Shown piece after piece: positions 7,890 to 17,355 of a DNA stretch of 64,000 nucleotides. The position numbers and the translations under genes were made by a program. Within the stretch, counting starts at the first letter, position 1, and the number at the start of each line of letters is the position of its first letter. Origin of the DNA: Prolixibacter bellariivorans ATCC BAA-1284 (GTDB taxonomy: Bacteria > Bacteroidota > Bacteroidia > Bacteroidales > Prolixibacteraceae); assembly GCF_000621705.1 (NCBI RefSeq), contig NZ_JHXO01000015.1:5107-69106 (forward strand). The letters run 5' to 3'. The notes below the pieces were generated by a model. The model searched no databases, was not told the origin of the DNA, and saw only the letters and a program-made list of their open reading frames with translations.

Positions 7890-10211
7890 TTATTCGTATC
7901 GCAACGCTTCCACCGGATTTCGTGTGGCTGCTTTCCACGATTGGAAAGAAACAGTTAGCAGGGCTATTCCCAGGGCCAATATGCCGGACAGGGCAAAAAT
8001 CCACCAGCTTAAAGTGGTTTTGTATGCGAAGTTTTCGAGCCACTTATTCATCGCAAACCAGGCGATTGGTGTGGCGATGATAAAGGCAACGACTACCCAT
8101 TTCACAAAGTCTTTATTGAGCATCGTCATCACTTCGGAAACTTTGGCCCCGTTCACCTTGCGGATGCCGATTTCTTTTACACGATTTTCTACCATATTTA
8201 AAACCAAACCCAGCAAGCCGAGGCAACATAAAAACAAGGCTAACCCGGCAATAATGCTGATTGAATCTGCCAGTTTTTGTTCCTTTTCGTAGAGTTGAGC
8301 AATTATGTCGTCGTAAAACTGGTAATTGAAAGGGTATTCAGGAAAGAACTCTTTCCACGTTTTTTCAATAGTGGAAATGGTTTGCGGAATGTTTGTTCCG
8401 TTTATCCGAAAAGTTACATTCGAAATGTAGTTGCTTACAGGCTTGAACATTACGCCGCTTAACTCCTGGCGCATCGACATACTGTTAAAGTCTTTGACTA
8501 ATCCTATTATCTGGTAATCTCCGATTTTTTCGTTTAGCGGATTTTCAAAACCACATTCCCTTGCAAGTTTTTCATTTATGATGCATACATTTTTATCAGA
8601 ATCGAAAAAAGTCCTGCCTGCCACTAGTTTCATGTTCAGTGTATTAAAAAAACCGGTGTCACAATCAATATGATTGTATTTAACATCGTGACCATTAATT
8701 TCGTGTTGGCTGTAAGAATGAATCTCAAAAGGCACTCCATCAGATAATGTCAGTTTCAGGATTTGCGGACTTTTTAGCAATTCACTGGCATAAGTTTTTA
8801 TGGTTTGTGGATTTCTCACCGAATAATGGATGTCCTGTTTAATTAGATAACTCGTTTCGAAGCCGGGGTTCTTGTTCTTCAGATAATCGATTTGCTTAAA
8901 AATCATCAAAACGGACGCAATTAAAGTGATTGCCGCTACAAACTGAAAAACAAGCAGGACTCTTGAAAAAGAGCTAAGACGCATTTTCCCGACGATTTTC
9001 CCCTGAAACAAACTTATTGGACTGATTCCTGAAAACAACCAGGCCGGATATAATTCGATAAAGAGAAATAAGATAATTATTACCCCCAAAAATGGGACTA
9101 GATAGGAAATATCGGTTAAAATACTGAGGTGGAAACCGGAACCTACCAATTGATTAAAATAAGGCAAAGCCATAACAGATAGCATAATGGCGACAGAGAA
9201 AGACAACAAAAGAACCAATCCGCCGGATACCGCGTAATACCTGAACATATTATTTCGATGCGCACCATTGACCTTTAGGATACTCACTGTTTTCGATTCA
9301 GCACTCAGGTTCGATAAACTAAAGTTAATATAGTTGATACCTGCAATAATTATTACGACCAGAGTTATTGAAAACAATAGCCAAATCAATGACTTATTAA
9401 GATGACTGACTCCGGCATCCTTATAGGTATTGTTCCTGAAAATATCAGAAAGGGGTTGCATTTCAATGTCCGGGGTAAAACTGTACCAGGGGAAATTGTA
9501 TGTTGCTTTAATCTGTGCCGCAACACTTGCCGTATCTACCTTTTTATTCAGTAATAAATAGTAGCTGTAAAGTTTGACTTTCCATGTGCCGTTTTGGTTG
9601 CCAAAATTACCGCCACTCCATGGCAGCTTGTCGGTGTAAAGCGAAACAATTGCATCGGTTTTAAAATGCGATTTCTTTTTTATATCATCAACAATGCCCG
9701 AAACATAGGCAGTTGTGACCATGTTTATTTTAACTGGTTTTCCGAGCGGATCTTCCTTTCCAAACAGTTTATCGGCAAGCGATTTGGTTAATACGATTTT
9801 ATTTGGCGCATCCAGAAGGTGCTGTTTCGATCCCGCTAAAATGGTGTAATCAAACAGGTCGAAAAAAGTTGAATCGGCAATAGCAAGGTTATCAATTCTT
9901 TGTACAATATCTTTCGAAGTTAACATCGACCCGAAAACATTAACCCGACAGGCTTTCTCGATGCCGGTTACACCGGTCAAAAGCGTACTGTAATATTGGT
10001 CATCCAGCCTGACCTGATTTTTCGGAGTGTTTACAAGCCGGTAAATTCGCTCATAGTTGCTTTGATATTTATCTGAACTGGTTTCGTAAGCGTAGTAAGC
10101 AGAGGTTAATATAACCAAAGCCAAACTTACAGAAAGGCTGACTACCGAAAAAAACAGGAATCTTTTTTGCCTCAGCAAAGCCCGGATGACCAGTTTTAAT
10201 AGGTTGTACAT
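7890..10211 (-). CDS. FtsX/MacB-type ABC transporter permease 3
   Basis: A 773-residue paralogue with the doubled periplasmic-domain/FtsX architecture. Membrane helices are at about residues 20-42, 280-300, 330-360 and 375-395, in the second unit (LLVFQFVAAITLIASVLMIF), and in the C-terminal bundle. Its C-terminal 100 residues follow the shared sequence with a few private changes (VVVAFIIATP, FAMNKW). Its last ~90 bp are practically identical to those of permease 4 and unlike those of 1 and 2, a sign of local gene conversion. The transported substrate is unknown. Confidence 0.9.
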   Translation of the reverse strand: MYNLLKLVIRALLRQKRFLFFSVVSLSVSLALVILTSAYYAYETSSDKYQSNYERIYRLVNTPKNQVRLDDQYYSTLLTGVTGIEKACRVNVFGSMLTSKDIVQRIDNLAIADSTFFDLFDYTILAGSKQHLLDAPNKIVLTKSLADKLFGKEDPLGKPVKINMVTTAYVSGIVDDIKKKSHFKTDAIVSLYTDKLPWSGGNFGNQNGTWKVKLYSYYLLLNKKVDTASVAAQIKATYNFPWYSFTPDIEMQPLSDIFRNNTYKDAGVSHLNKSLIWLLFSITLVVIIIAGINYINFSLSNLSAESKTVSILKVNGAHRNNMFRYYAVSGGLVLLLSFSVAIMLSVMALPYFNQLVGSGFHLSILTDISYLVPFLGVIIILFLFIELYPAWLFSGISPISLFQGKIVGKMRLSSFSRVLLVFQFVAAITLIASVLMIFKQIDYLKNKNPGFETSYLIKQDIHYSVRNPQTIKTYASELLKSPQILKLTLSDGVPFEIHSYSQHEINGHDVKYNHIDCDTGFFNTLNMKLVAGRTFFDSDKNVCIINEKLARECGFENPLNEKIGDYQIIGLVKDFNSMSMRQELSGVMFKPVSNYISNVTFRINGTNIPQTISTIEKTWKEFFPEYPFNYQFYDDIIAQLYEKEQKLADSISIIAGLALFLCCLGLLGLVLNMVENRVKEIGIRKVNGAKVSEVMTMLNKDFVKWVVVAFIIATPIAWFAMNKWLENFAYKTTLSWWIFALSGILALGIALLTVSFQSWKAATRNPVEALRYE

Positions 10212-10323
10212 GGTTAGTTCATTTTTATTTAGTTTGTTTTTTTTAATTTTCTGAATCAGGATTAAATAGACATTTTCTCAATTTTGTTTATCCTTTGGTT
10301 CTGCCCAACCTGATACCGACATT

Positions 10324-12639
10324 TTACTCATATCGCAAAGCTTCCACCGGATTTCGTGTGGCTGCTTTCCACGATTGGAAAGAAACAGTTAGCAGGGCTA
10401 TTCCCAGGGCCAATATGCCGGACAGGGCAAATATCCACCAGCTTAGGGTCGTTTTGTAGGCGAAATTCTCCAGCCATTTATGCATAGCAAACCAGGCAAT
10501 AGGTGTCGCAATCACAAAAGCGATGGCAACCCATTTCACAAAGTCTTTATTCAGCATCGTCATCACTTCAGAAACCTTGGCGCCGTTTACTTTCCGGATA
10601 CCGATTTCCTTGATCTTTTGCTGAACAAAATAGAGCGACATGGCAAACAATCCCATCACCGAAATCAGGATTGTCAGCAGAGTGAAATATTCAACCATCT
10701 TGCCGATTCGGGTTTCACGGTCGTACCACTGGTTGATGCTGTCGTCCATGAATTTCATTTCAACAGGCAAGCCATGGGTAAATTTGGTGTAAGCTGCTTT
10801 TATTTTCTGTGTGGTCTCAAAGGTATTCCGGCCCGAAACCTTCACCATAATGCTCCAGGCTGACATTTTGGGTGACATGATTCTAAAATAAACGGGGCCA
10901 ACTTTTTCTTTCAGATTACGAAAATGAAAGTCTTTTACAATGCCGTAAACCGGAGTTTCTTTATCGAAAAGCTTAACTGATGTCGGGTTGTCCGGCAAAT
11001 CCAAATCCTTTACAGCAGTTTCGTTCAGCAGTATGGCATTGGTCGAATAAGCTGCCCCTGTCAGGTGCACATCCATTCCCATCATCCTAAAATAGGAGGT
11101 GTCAACCTGAAAAACCTGGAAACTCAATGGTTTATCATGGTAGGTAAACGAGTTGTTGTTGCCTCCGTCAACCGGATTGCCACGAACAAAACAAACATGT
11201 TTCACGCCTGGAATGGCCATTAATTCCGACTGAAAAGAATTGCGTTGATTATTGGCAATGGTATTGTTTATAATTAGAATGTTGTCTTTGTTGAACCCCA
11301 AGTCGAAGTTGCGCATAAAACGGGTCTGTTTGTTGATAAAGATGGAGCTGGTAACCAGAACAATAATCATGAAATACTGGAAAGCAACCAGTCCTTTGGT
11401 ATACGATTGTTTGCTTTTCATGCGGAAGGCTCCTTTGACTACCGCAATGGGATCGAAACGTGCAATGGTTAGAGCGGGAATAATGCCCGAAATTGCTCCG
11501 ATAATTATTGCTCCGCCAACGAGCAGCCCCAGAAATTGCCAGCTGAACGAAGTATCTAAATTGAGATGGGTGTCGAGTAGATGATTAAATATGGGCAGAA
11601 CGATGAAACTCAGCAAAAAGGCGATAAAGAATGAAATGAGTGATAAGAAAATCGACTCGAAGGTATACTGAGCTAAAATTTGACCTTTTCGGCTACCCAT
11701 CAGTTTTTTGATGGCAATCTCTTTGCTTCGGGTTCCCGATTGAGCGATGGTAAGGTTAATATAATTTAGTACCGATAGGAAGAGGATCATGAAAATAATG
11801 GCCGAAAGCACAGTAAGCAATGTTTTGCTGTTTTGCCTTACTCCTGGCGAATACGATTTACTGAAGTATACATCGCAGAGCGGCTCGAAATTAACTTCTT
11901 TAACCGATCCGTTTTTATACATCCAGTTTACATCTTTAAACAGTTTTAGTATTTTGGGAGCTTTGTCTGGCAGGTTGGTATTGGGTTTTTCCATTACGTA
12001 CAGACCAAACGAATTGTTGTTATAGGTCGTGAGTACCTGTGGATATTCCCACATATCGGCCAGCGACGGGAAATCGACGAGGGCATCCTGTTTGGCGAAG
12101 TGCGTGTTCGCGGGCCATTTATCCAATATTCCACCGACTTTGTAATCAACCTGATCGTTGATGTTGACTATTGAACCCAGTTCCGGAATTTTTCCAAATA
12201 TTTTCAGCGCATATTCTTTGGTCAGGACAATCGATTTAGGTAGAAGTGCTGTTTCCGGGGTTCCTTCTATCAGGTGGAATGAAAACATCTTGAAAAAACA
12301 GGAATCTACCATCAGGTAGCTGATTTTCATCTTTTCATCCTTGTTGGTATAAGCATAACCTTGCTGATCGTATGTGCGGGTAAAATATTCCATTTCCGGG
12401 AATTTCTCCATTAGTAATGGCCCGCTTGGTGGCGCAAATCCCGAATAGTCGTCATGAGCCAGCCGGAATATGCGGTTTTTATTCGCATTAAACTCATCGA
12501 CTGAGTATTCCTGTTCGAGGTAAACACTTAACAGAATAACAAACATGAGTGATATGGAAAAGCTGATGATGGTAATGGCGGTGTACAGCTTGTTTTGACT
12601 CAGGTGTCTGATAAAGGTTTTGATATTCTTTAGAAACAT
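10324..12639 (-). CDS. FtsX/MacB-type ABC transporter permease 4
   Basis: A 771-residue paralogue and the first gene of the array in transcription order. It has the same doubled architecture. In the shared C-terminus it is a mosaic. The segment VAIAFVIATPIAWFAMHKW agrees with permease 1. The following ALSGILALGIALLTVSFQSW and NPVEALRYE agree with permease 3. A 112-bp gap separates it from permease 3, larger than the other gaps, so the remaining three genes may have their own promoter. No ATP-binding subunit is encoded in the window. Confidence 0.9.
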   Translation of the reverse strand: MFLKNIKTFIRHLSQNKLYTAITIISFSISLMFVILLSVYLEQEYSVDEFNANKNRIFRLAHDDYSGFAPPSGPLLMEKFPEMEYFTRTYDQQGYAYTNKDEKMKISYLMVDSCFFKMFSFHLIEGTPETALLPKSIVLTKEYALKIFGKIPELGSIVNINDQVDYKVGGILDKWPANTHFAKQDALVDFPSLADMWEYPQVLTTYNNNSFGLYVMEKPNTNLPDKAPKILKLFKDVNWMYKNGSVKEVNFEPLCDVYFSKSYSPGVRQNSKTLLTVLSAIIFMILFLSVLNYINLTIAQSGTRSKEIAIKKLMGSRKGQILAQYTFESIFLSLISFFIAFLLSFIVLPIFNHLLDTHLNLDTSFSWQFLGLLVGGAIIIGAISGIIPALTIARFDPIAVVKGAFRMKSKQSYTKGLVAFQYFMIIVLVTSSIFINKQTRFMRNFDLGFNKDNILIINNTIANNQRNSFQSELMAIPGVKHVCFVRGNPVDGGNNNSFTYHDKPLSFQVFQVDTSYFRMMGMDVHLTGAAYSTNAILLNETAVKDLDLPDNPTSVKLFDKETPVYGIVKDFHFRNLKEKVGPVYFRIMSPKMSAWSIMVKVSGRNTFETTQKIKAAYTKFTHGLPVEMKFMDDSINQWYDRETRIGKMVEYFTLLTILISVMGLFAMSLYFVQQKIKEIGIRKVNGAKVSEVMTMLNKDFVKWVAIAFVIATPIAWFAMHKWLENFAYKTTLSWWIFALSGILALGIALLTVSFQSWKAATRNPVEALRYE

Positions 12640-13484
12640 AATTTCTCCAGATTAAGTAGCGGGTAAAGGCAGTTGTTACAGGGCTAATTTTAATTGATTT
12701 ATTATTTCGAAAAGCTAACAGCGCTTCGTTATTTTCATCTCCGTTGCAATGAGTCCCTGATTAGTGTATGCATCAAATAATAAGGGAGATTCAGCAACTA
12801 TTCGTGGAACATCAAATTTTGTTCCTAATCACATAATGAACGCCCGGAGAGCACTTTGCATAAATTTAAAATTTCAATGTTGAATATTTTTTTGACAATC
12901 GTTGTAAAATATTTCAACATGATGATGCCTGTTTCCGGCAATAAAAGCGATTGCAGCCAAAGAGACCGCGAAGTGAAACCTGAAACCTTCAAATCAATGA
13001 ATAATTAGTAATGAAAAATGAGCAATAAAGAAAAGAATAAGGCTGTACTTCAGAGCGTAATCTGTAACCTGAAATTTCCTCACGTGCGGCGCAACAACAC
13101 CTCCGTTCCAATCATCTTCCGAATGTGCGCCTCTGGTTTGTCGTGGTATCCTGACCCCGGAGCCTGTCCCGACGACCGTCGTGGGTGGCGTCATCACGAC
13201 ATTCGTCGTGTCCCGATGTCCATCGCGGATTCCCCCGGGCTGTGGTCTTTCAGGCCTTCAGCCTGACAAACACGGCAACTTCCAAGCGCAACCTGAAACA
13301 TAAAACCTGAAATGGTGTAGCCGCGCCGCCCAACAACAGTAACAACAGGAACCATAGGAACAACAGAAACGACAGAAACAATATCAGTTACTGCAACCTC
13401 TGAGCGTAACCTGTAACCTGGAACCGCGAAGCACAACAACAGAAACAACAGCAACCGCGAAGCGTAACCCGTAACTCTCCTTCG
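12640..13484. other. Non-coding, repeat-rich intergenic region
   Basis: No supportable gene. From left to right it has an AT-rich stretch upstream of permease 4 and an imperfect inverted repeat around GTTGAATATTTT and AAAATATTTCAAC (about 12883-12920). A solo arm related to the four-helix cassette repeat follows (about 12995-13020). A GC-rich stretch lies around 13080-13270. The second copy of the AACAACAG-type repeat follows (13331-13470). Both strands show only low-complexity frames. Confidence 0.6.
13331..13470. repeat. AACAACAG-type intergenic repeat, copy 2
   Basis: This matches 232-350 in order and in sequence. It has an AACAACAGTAACAACAG block, then the 32-bp core at 13369-13400 identical to 253-284, then GAGCGTAACCTG- and CGAAGC-type units. 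It ends just before the TPR gene stop codon. Confidence 0.6.
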
Positions 13485-14186
13485 TCATTTCTTCGAGCGA
13501 ACATATTTTACCCTCAAATCGACCAGCCGGTCCGACAGTTTCTCGCCTTCAGGGGTCATAAACGAGAGTTTATTTCTTTCAAGCGACAGTTGATAGGCGC
13601 GTTCACATTCTGCCAGGGCATTTTTGATATCGCCTCTTTCCTCAAACACTTTGCTCATCAGGTCGTGCGCTTCCGGCAGGTTAGTATTGAATTTCAACGC
13701 TTCCAGTGCATCTGCGTTGGCTTCTTCATCCCGGTTTAGTGCAAGAAACGTTAATCCGCGTTGTGTGTGATAATAGGCGCGTGTGGTATTGGAGCTGTTT
13801 TCCGGTAACAGGTTCAATCCTTTGTTCAAGTCGGGTAGTGCCTGTTCATTCTCACCAAGTTGATGTTGAAGCTCCCCCCGGAACAATAATCCACCGACAT
13901 TTTCGCTATCAAGCGACAAGAGCCGATCGAGGTAGTCTTTGGCTTTTGCCTGCCAGTTCATTTTTGCGGCAGCACGGGCCTGCAAAAAATAAGCCTGTAC
14001 TTTCCGGTCATCGTCGGAGAACGCCCGGTTTGCCCGGCGTGCCTTGCGAAGCGCCTGGTCCATGTCGCCACTACGGTAAGCCAGTCTTGCCTGGGCAAAC
14101 TCCTGTTCAGCATCGATAAAAAATATGCTTATAACAGTAATGACGACTGCCAGCAGAAAGGTAACTATGCGAACGAATTTTATCAT
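13485..14186 (-). CDS. Membrane-anchored TPR protein, last gene of the zinc-ribbon operon
   Basis: A 233-residue protein. It has one N-terminal transmembrane helix (about residues 4-24), then three to four tetratricopeptide repeats (about residues 30-200). The repeats have the usual spacing of small and aromatic residues (for example AYRSGDMDQALRKARRANRA, LFRGELQHQLGENEQALPDL, RGLTFLALNRDEEANAD). TPR domains hold protein complexes together; the partner is unknown. Its start overlaps the end of the preceding gene by 4 bp, so the two are translationally coupled. It is probably a scaffold on the inner membrane for products of the same operon. Confidence 0.8.
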   Translation of the reverse strand: MIKFVRIVTFLLAVVITVISIFFIDAEQEFAQARLAYRSGDMDQALRKARRANRAFSDDDRKVQAYFLQARAAAKMNWQAKAKDYLDRLLSLDSENVGGLLFRGELQHQLGENEQALPDLNKGLNLLPENSSNTTRAYYHTQRGLTFLALNRDEEANADALEALKFNTNLPEAHDLMSKVFEERGDIKNALAECERAYQLSLERNKLSFMTPEGEKLSDRLVDLRVKYVRSKK

Positions 14187-14785
14187 GACCTTTTTTTGTT
14201 AGTCGTCAGCGGTAGCGAAACGAGCATAAGAAAGAACATAAACGAGATATCGAAAAACCAGAGAAAGGCCCAGAATCCGCCGCTTAATCCTTCCGAAAAA
14301 GTTTGATGAACGACGCCTCCGGTGGAGAAAATACCGAAAACGGATTCGGTGGTGTCTCCGTTCCAAACCCGGGCTACCCAGTTGAAGGGATCGAATACCG
14401 GTTGGGCCACTCCAAAACCGATTGCCTGAGCAACCATAAAGGAGAAAAAGAGTAGGAGAGCCATTTTAAACCGAATATCAGAAATGGCTTCCAGTTGATT
14501 GGGGGCTGCTTTTTTTACCATCCAGGGAATCAGCAAACCGGCAATTACGCCTTGTATGAGCACATAATAACCAATCCAATAACGAATCCAGCCAAAAACC
14601 AGGCCCGTTACCCCCGCAATCAGTAGCCACTTGACTAACGATGCCGTGGATATGCCTCGGGGTTCAGCGGTCTTTACCGGCTTTGGCGCAGTGGCTGCCG
14701 TCTTTTGCGGAGCACCGCAATGCTGACAAAATTTATCCTCCTGGCTGATTGGTTTTCCGCACTGGCTGCATGTTGATGATTTCAT
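14183..14785 (-). CDS. Zinc-ribbon integral membrane protein
   Basis: A 200-residue protein. The N-terminus is a zinc ribbon with Cys6, Cys9, Cys20 and Cys23 (C-x2-C-x10-C-x2-C). An Ala/Pro/Lys linker follows, then about four transmembrane helices (near residues 50-68, 73-90, 107-127 and 170-193). The ribbon would face the cytoplasm. No catalytic motif is visible. It overlaps the TPR gene by 4 bp and follows the next gene by 22 bp, inside a seven-gene operon in which the same ribbon recurs. The function is unknown. Confidence 0.8.
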   Translation of the reverse strand: MKSSTCSQCGKPISQEDKFCQHCGAPQKTAATAPKPVKTAEPRGISTASLVKWLLIAGVTGLVFGWIRYWIGYYVLIQGVIAGLLIPWMVKKAAPNQLEAISDIRFKMALLLFFSFMVAQAIGFGVAQPVFDPFNWVARVWNGDTTESVFGIFSTGGVVHQTFSEGLSGGFWAFLWFFDISFMFFLMLVSLPLTTNKKRS

Positions 14786-14807
14786 CGTATCTGATTAAGT
14801 TGAAGCG

Positions 14808-15368
14808 TTATTTTAACAGCGGACAGCCGCAATTCCGGCACACATCTTCATGAATATCGTGCAAAAATGCGCAGGCGCTACAAAAGATAATCGTATCGCC
14901 CGATTTGTCGAACTTTTCATAGGTATTCAATCTTCCGTGATGCCGTACCTTGTCGCCGATTTTGTAATAGTTATAAACCGTTTCGTCGTCCTCGTCCCTT
15001 ATTTCGTGTACTTTCCCGTTTTCGCTTTTTATCAAAACGGTGAATACGTAGCGTTCGGCTTTTCCATCACCGTACCCAATGTCTTTGGTGGTTTTTTTTA
15101 TTTTTTTGTCGATAACCACACCGTCCCACGTACGGTTGTTTGAAGTTGATTTTCCTGAAATGAACCCGATCAGGATAAACAGCAATCCGATGCCCATCCC
15201 GATTTGAAGCGCCTCGGGGTTGTCCATCTCGTCGCTTAATGCGCCATAAAGGGAAAATCCGGCAATTGCCAGGGCAGCAAGAATCAACGAAAACTGAAAC
15301 TTCCAGTTTCTGGTGTTCCTCAGGTACTTGTCAAATGACTGGTCGTATATTTTGTTCGAGTACGGCAT
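14808..15368 (-). CDS. Membrane protein with C-terminal zinc ribbon
   Basis: A 186-residue protein. Two transmembrane helices lie at about residues 24-43 and 54-71. A small beta-rich soluble domain follows (about 78-150, starting TWDGVVIDKKIKK). The C-terminus is a zinc ribbon with Cys163, Cys166, Cys177 and Cys180, the same C-x2-C-x10-C-x2-C spacing as the other ribbons of this operon, but here at the opposite end of the chain. The soluble domain is of a type often seen in small envelope-associated proteins; I cannot name its role. A 105-bp gap separates it from the preceding gene. Confidence 0.75.
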   Translation of the reverse strand: MPYSNKIYDQSFDKYLRNTRNWKFQFSLILAALAIAGFSLYGALSDEMDNPEALQIGMGIGLLFILIGFISGKSTSNNRTWDGVVIDKKIKKTTKDIGYGDGKAERYVFTVLIKSENGKVHEIRDEDDETVYNYYKIGDKVRHHGRLNTYEKFDKSGDTIIFCSACAFLHDIHEDVCRNCGCPLLK

Positions 15369-15473
15369 CTTTTTTCATTGAGACGATTTATGGCGGCTGA
15401 CGGTAAACCGCGTTTGTGCAACGGAAAAGATTACGTCAACGATGAACTCCGGCACACGGGATTTGAAAGCAAT

Positions 15474-16541
15474 CTATTTCACCCTTTTGTATAGCACATT
15501 GGTTTCTATGGTTCTTTTTCCATACCGGGTATAATAACTTGTAATTTCACTGTTGTCCGGCGAAATGGTATAATGGTATACATAGCCCTGGTCGGCACTT
15601 GAACCATTGGTTGTGGAAGGAAAGACTTTAAAATTCATTTTTCTGCCTTCAAACCGGCCTTCACCTTTGTAGCTTTTCCAGGTTCCTGTGGCGGCGTCGG
15701 GCCACGATGCGATGACCACAAATTTGTCTCCATCTTGCCAAATCTGTAACCTGCCAATTTGATTTCTGCTGCCATTCGCACTCCAGCTTCCAATCACATT
15801 TATGGGTAAAGAAGTTTGCGTTGAACTACTGGCAGCTGTTGAGCCGGAAGAGCCTGTTTTTGTACCGTTCCATTTGCTTGTTGGCGCGTCGTTGTTGTAG
15901 CCCCATTTACCGGTAAAGGCTGAGAAGTCGTTATTGAAAACAAAAACCAATTTCCCTTTCCCATTGGTTTGCGTCCAGGTTCCGGTGAGTGTGTGGCCCG
16001 AAAGTGTTCCATCGATTCTTCCGCCGGCATGTTCGTACGTTCCGGTGACGTGATTTCCCGAAATGGTCAGCGTCATATTCTTGAAATCGGTAGAATAAAC
16101 CCCTGCGATTTTACTGTTTCCTGAAACAGAGGAAACGGGTGTGGAACTGGTACTTCCCGCATTTGAACCGCCTGCTATTTTTGTACCGTTCCATTTACCG
16201 GATGGCGTGTCGTTGTTGTAGCCCCATTTACCGGTAAAGGCTGAAAAATCGTTATTGAAAACAAAAATCAATTTCCCTTTCCCATTGCTTTGCGACCAGG
16301 TTCCGGTGAGTGTATGGCCCGATAGTGTTCCATCAACCTTACCTCCCTTAAATTTATAGGTTCCGGTTACGTGGTTGCCGTTAACGTACAATGTGAGTTC
16401 GTTAAAATCCGATTTGTAAACACCGGCAACACTCTTCGGAAACTGTGCGGATGAACCGGGTTTTGTAGAAATATTTTCCGCTTTTGCGTTTACCTGGAAA
16501 CAAAAAACGGTGACGAAAAGAAAATAGATTAGTTTTTTCAT
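15474..16541 (-). CDS. Secreted protein with two tandem beta-rich repeats
   Basis: A 355-residue protein with a signal peptide (about residues 1-21, ending VNAKA). It contains two close copies of an ~82-residue unit, at about 40-121 and 147-228. Each runs from GVYxxDF through NGNHVTGTY or SGNHVTGTY, DGTLSGHTLTGTW and NGKGKL to FTGKWGYNND and KWNGTK. A Ser/Thr/Gly-rich linker joins them. A separate C-terminal beta domain (about 248-355) starts INVIGSWSANG. The units resemble small lipocalin-like or avidin-like beta barrels. It is the only clearly exported member of the zinc-ribbon operon and lies 5 bp after the AIM24-family gene. Its ligand is unknown. Confidence 0.8.
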   Translation of the reverse strand: MKKLIYFLFVTVFCFQVNAKAENISTKPGSSAQFPKSVAGVYKSDFNELTLYVNGNHVTGTYKFKGGKVDGTLSGHTLTGTWSQSNGKGKLIFVFNNDFSAFTGKWGYNNDTPSGKWNGTKIAGGSNAGSTSSTPVSSVSGNSKIAGVYSTDFKNMTLTISGNHVTGTYEHAGGRIDGTLSGHTLTGTWTQTNGKGKLVFVFNNDFSAFTGKWGYNNDAPTSKWNGTKTGSSGSTAASSSTQTSLPINVIGSWSANGSRNQIGRLQIWQDGDKFVVIASWPDAATGTWKSYKGEGRFEGRKMNFKVFPSTTNGSSADQGYVYHYTISPDNSEITSYYTRYGKRTIETNVLYKRVK

Positions 16542-16546
16542 GGTTT

Positions 16547-17344
16547 TTAGTTTTTACTTAGGTTTTGGATTTTATAGTCAATATTCCGCACGACACTGAT
16601 TAACGTATTGAAATAGTTGTCAACCGGGGCAATCAGGACTTTTCCGGTTCCGGTAAAAGAATTCACCAGGCCTTCGCCGGAAAGTACCGTAGAGAAAATC
16701 CCGCGGGATGCTTTGGTTACTTTCAAATCGATGCCTGATGTTCGTGCAACGGCAAAACGTCCGTCAACCACCAGTTTGTCGTTGTTCAATGTAATTTCTT
16801 CGAGCGGACCGGCCGATGTAATGATGACTTTTCCTGTTCCGGCGACCACCGTTTGAATCCACTTTTCGCCCGAGAACATGGCACTGATAGCCCGGTTGGT
16901 ATAAGCGCCAATTTCTACATTTATCTCGGAAGCATAGTAGGCGCCCTGGTCCAGTATCCACTCGTCGTTTTGCAGGTCGAGAATGGTAAATTCGCCGAAG
17001 GATGGTTGAAGAAACACCGTGCCGGTTCCGGAGATGACCGGTTTGATGATTTTCTCTTTGGTAACCATCGATTTGAACATTTTCCCTACGCTGGGGACAT
17101 TCGATTCCAGTTCCAGGTTGCCCTGCATGTAATGCATGGCGCCGGCTTCGTATCGAAACGATGCATTTACCAGATCAACCTTCACCATGTTTAAACGCTC
17201 GCGGTTAACGACATCGAAAGTTACTTGCCCGGCAGGGGTTTGTGCTACCGGTGCAGCAGTTTGTTGCACAACCGGAGTTCCGCAGTTCCCACAAAAAACT
17301 GCTCCGGCTTTTATTTCATTTCCACAATTTGAACAGTAGGCCAT
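16547..17344 (-). CDS. Zinc-ribbon plus AIM24-family protein
   Basis: A 265-residue protein. The zinc ribbon has Cys4, Cys7, Cys18 and Cys21. It is followed by an AIM24-type double beta-helix domain (about residues 38-255), with glycine-rich turns such as VISGTGTVFLQPS, VVAGTGKVIITSAGP and FTGTGKVLIAP. AIM24 domains (named for a mitochondrial biogenesis protein) occur widely in bacteria as cytoplasmic proteins of uncertain function, in some species near stress or envelope genes. The ribbon-AIM24 fusion is noteworthy. It is 11 bp after the 836-residue gene and 5 bp before the secreted repeat gene. Confidence 0.85.
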   Translation of the reverse strand: MAYCSNCGNEIKAGAVFCGNCGTPVVQQTAAPVAQTPAGQVTFDVVNRERLNMVKVDLVNASFRYEAGAMHYMQGNLELESNVPSVGKMFKSMVTKEKIIKPVISGTGTVFLQPSFGEFTILDLQNDEWILDQGAYYASEINVEIGAYTNRAISAMFSGEKWIQTVVAGTGKVIITSAGPLEEITLNNDKLVVDGRFAVARTSGIDLKVTKASRGIFSTVLSGEGLVNSFTGTGKVLIAPVDNYFNTLISVVRNIDYKIQNLSKN

Positions 17345-17355
17345 AGTTTAGTTAT

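Noticed and set aside
3147-12639. A complete ABC exporter
   Set aside because: Only permeases are encoded; no Walker-motif ATPase or membrane-fusion protein lies in or next to the array.
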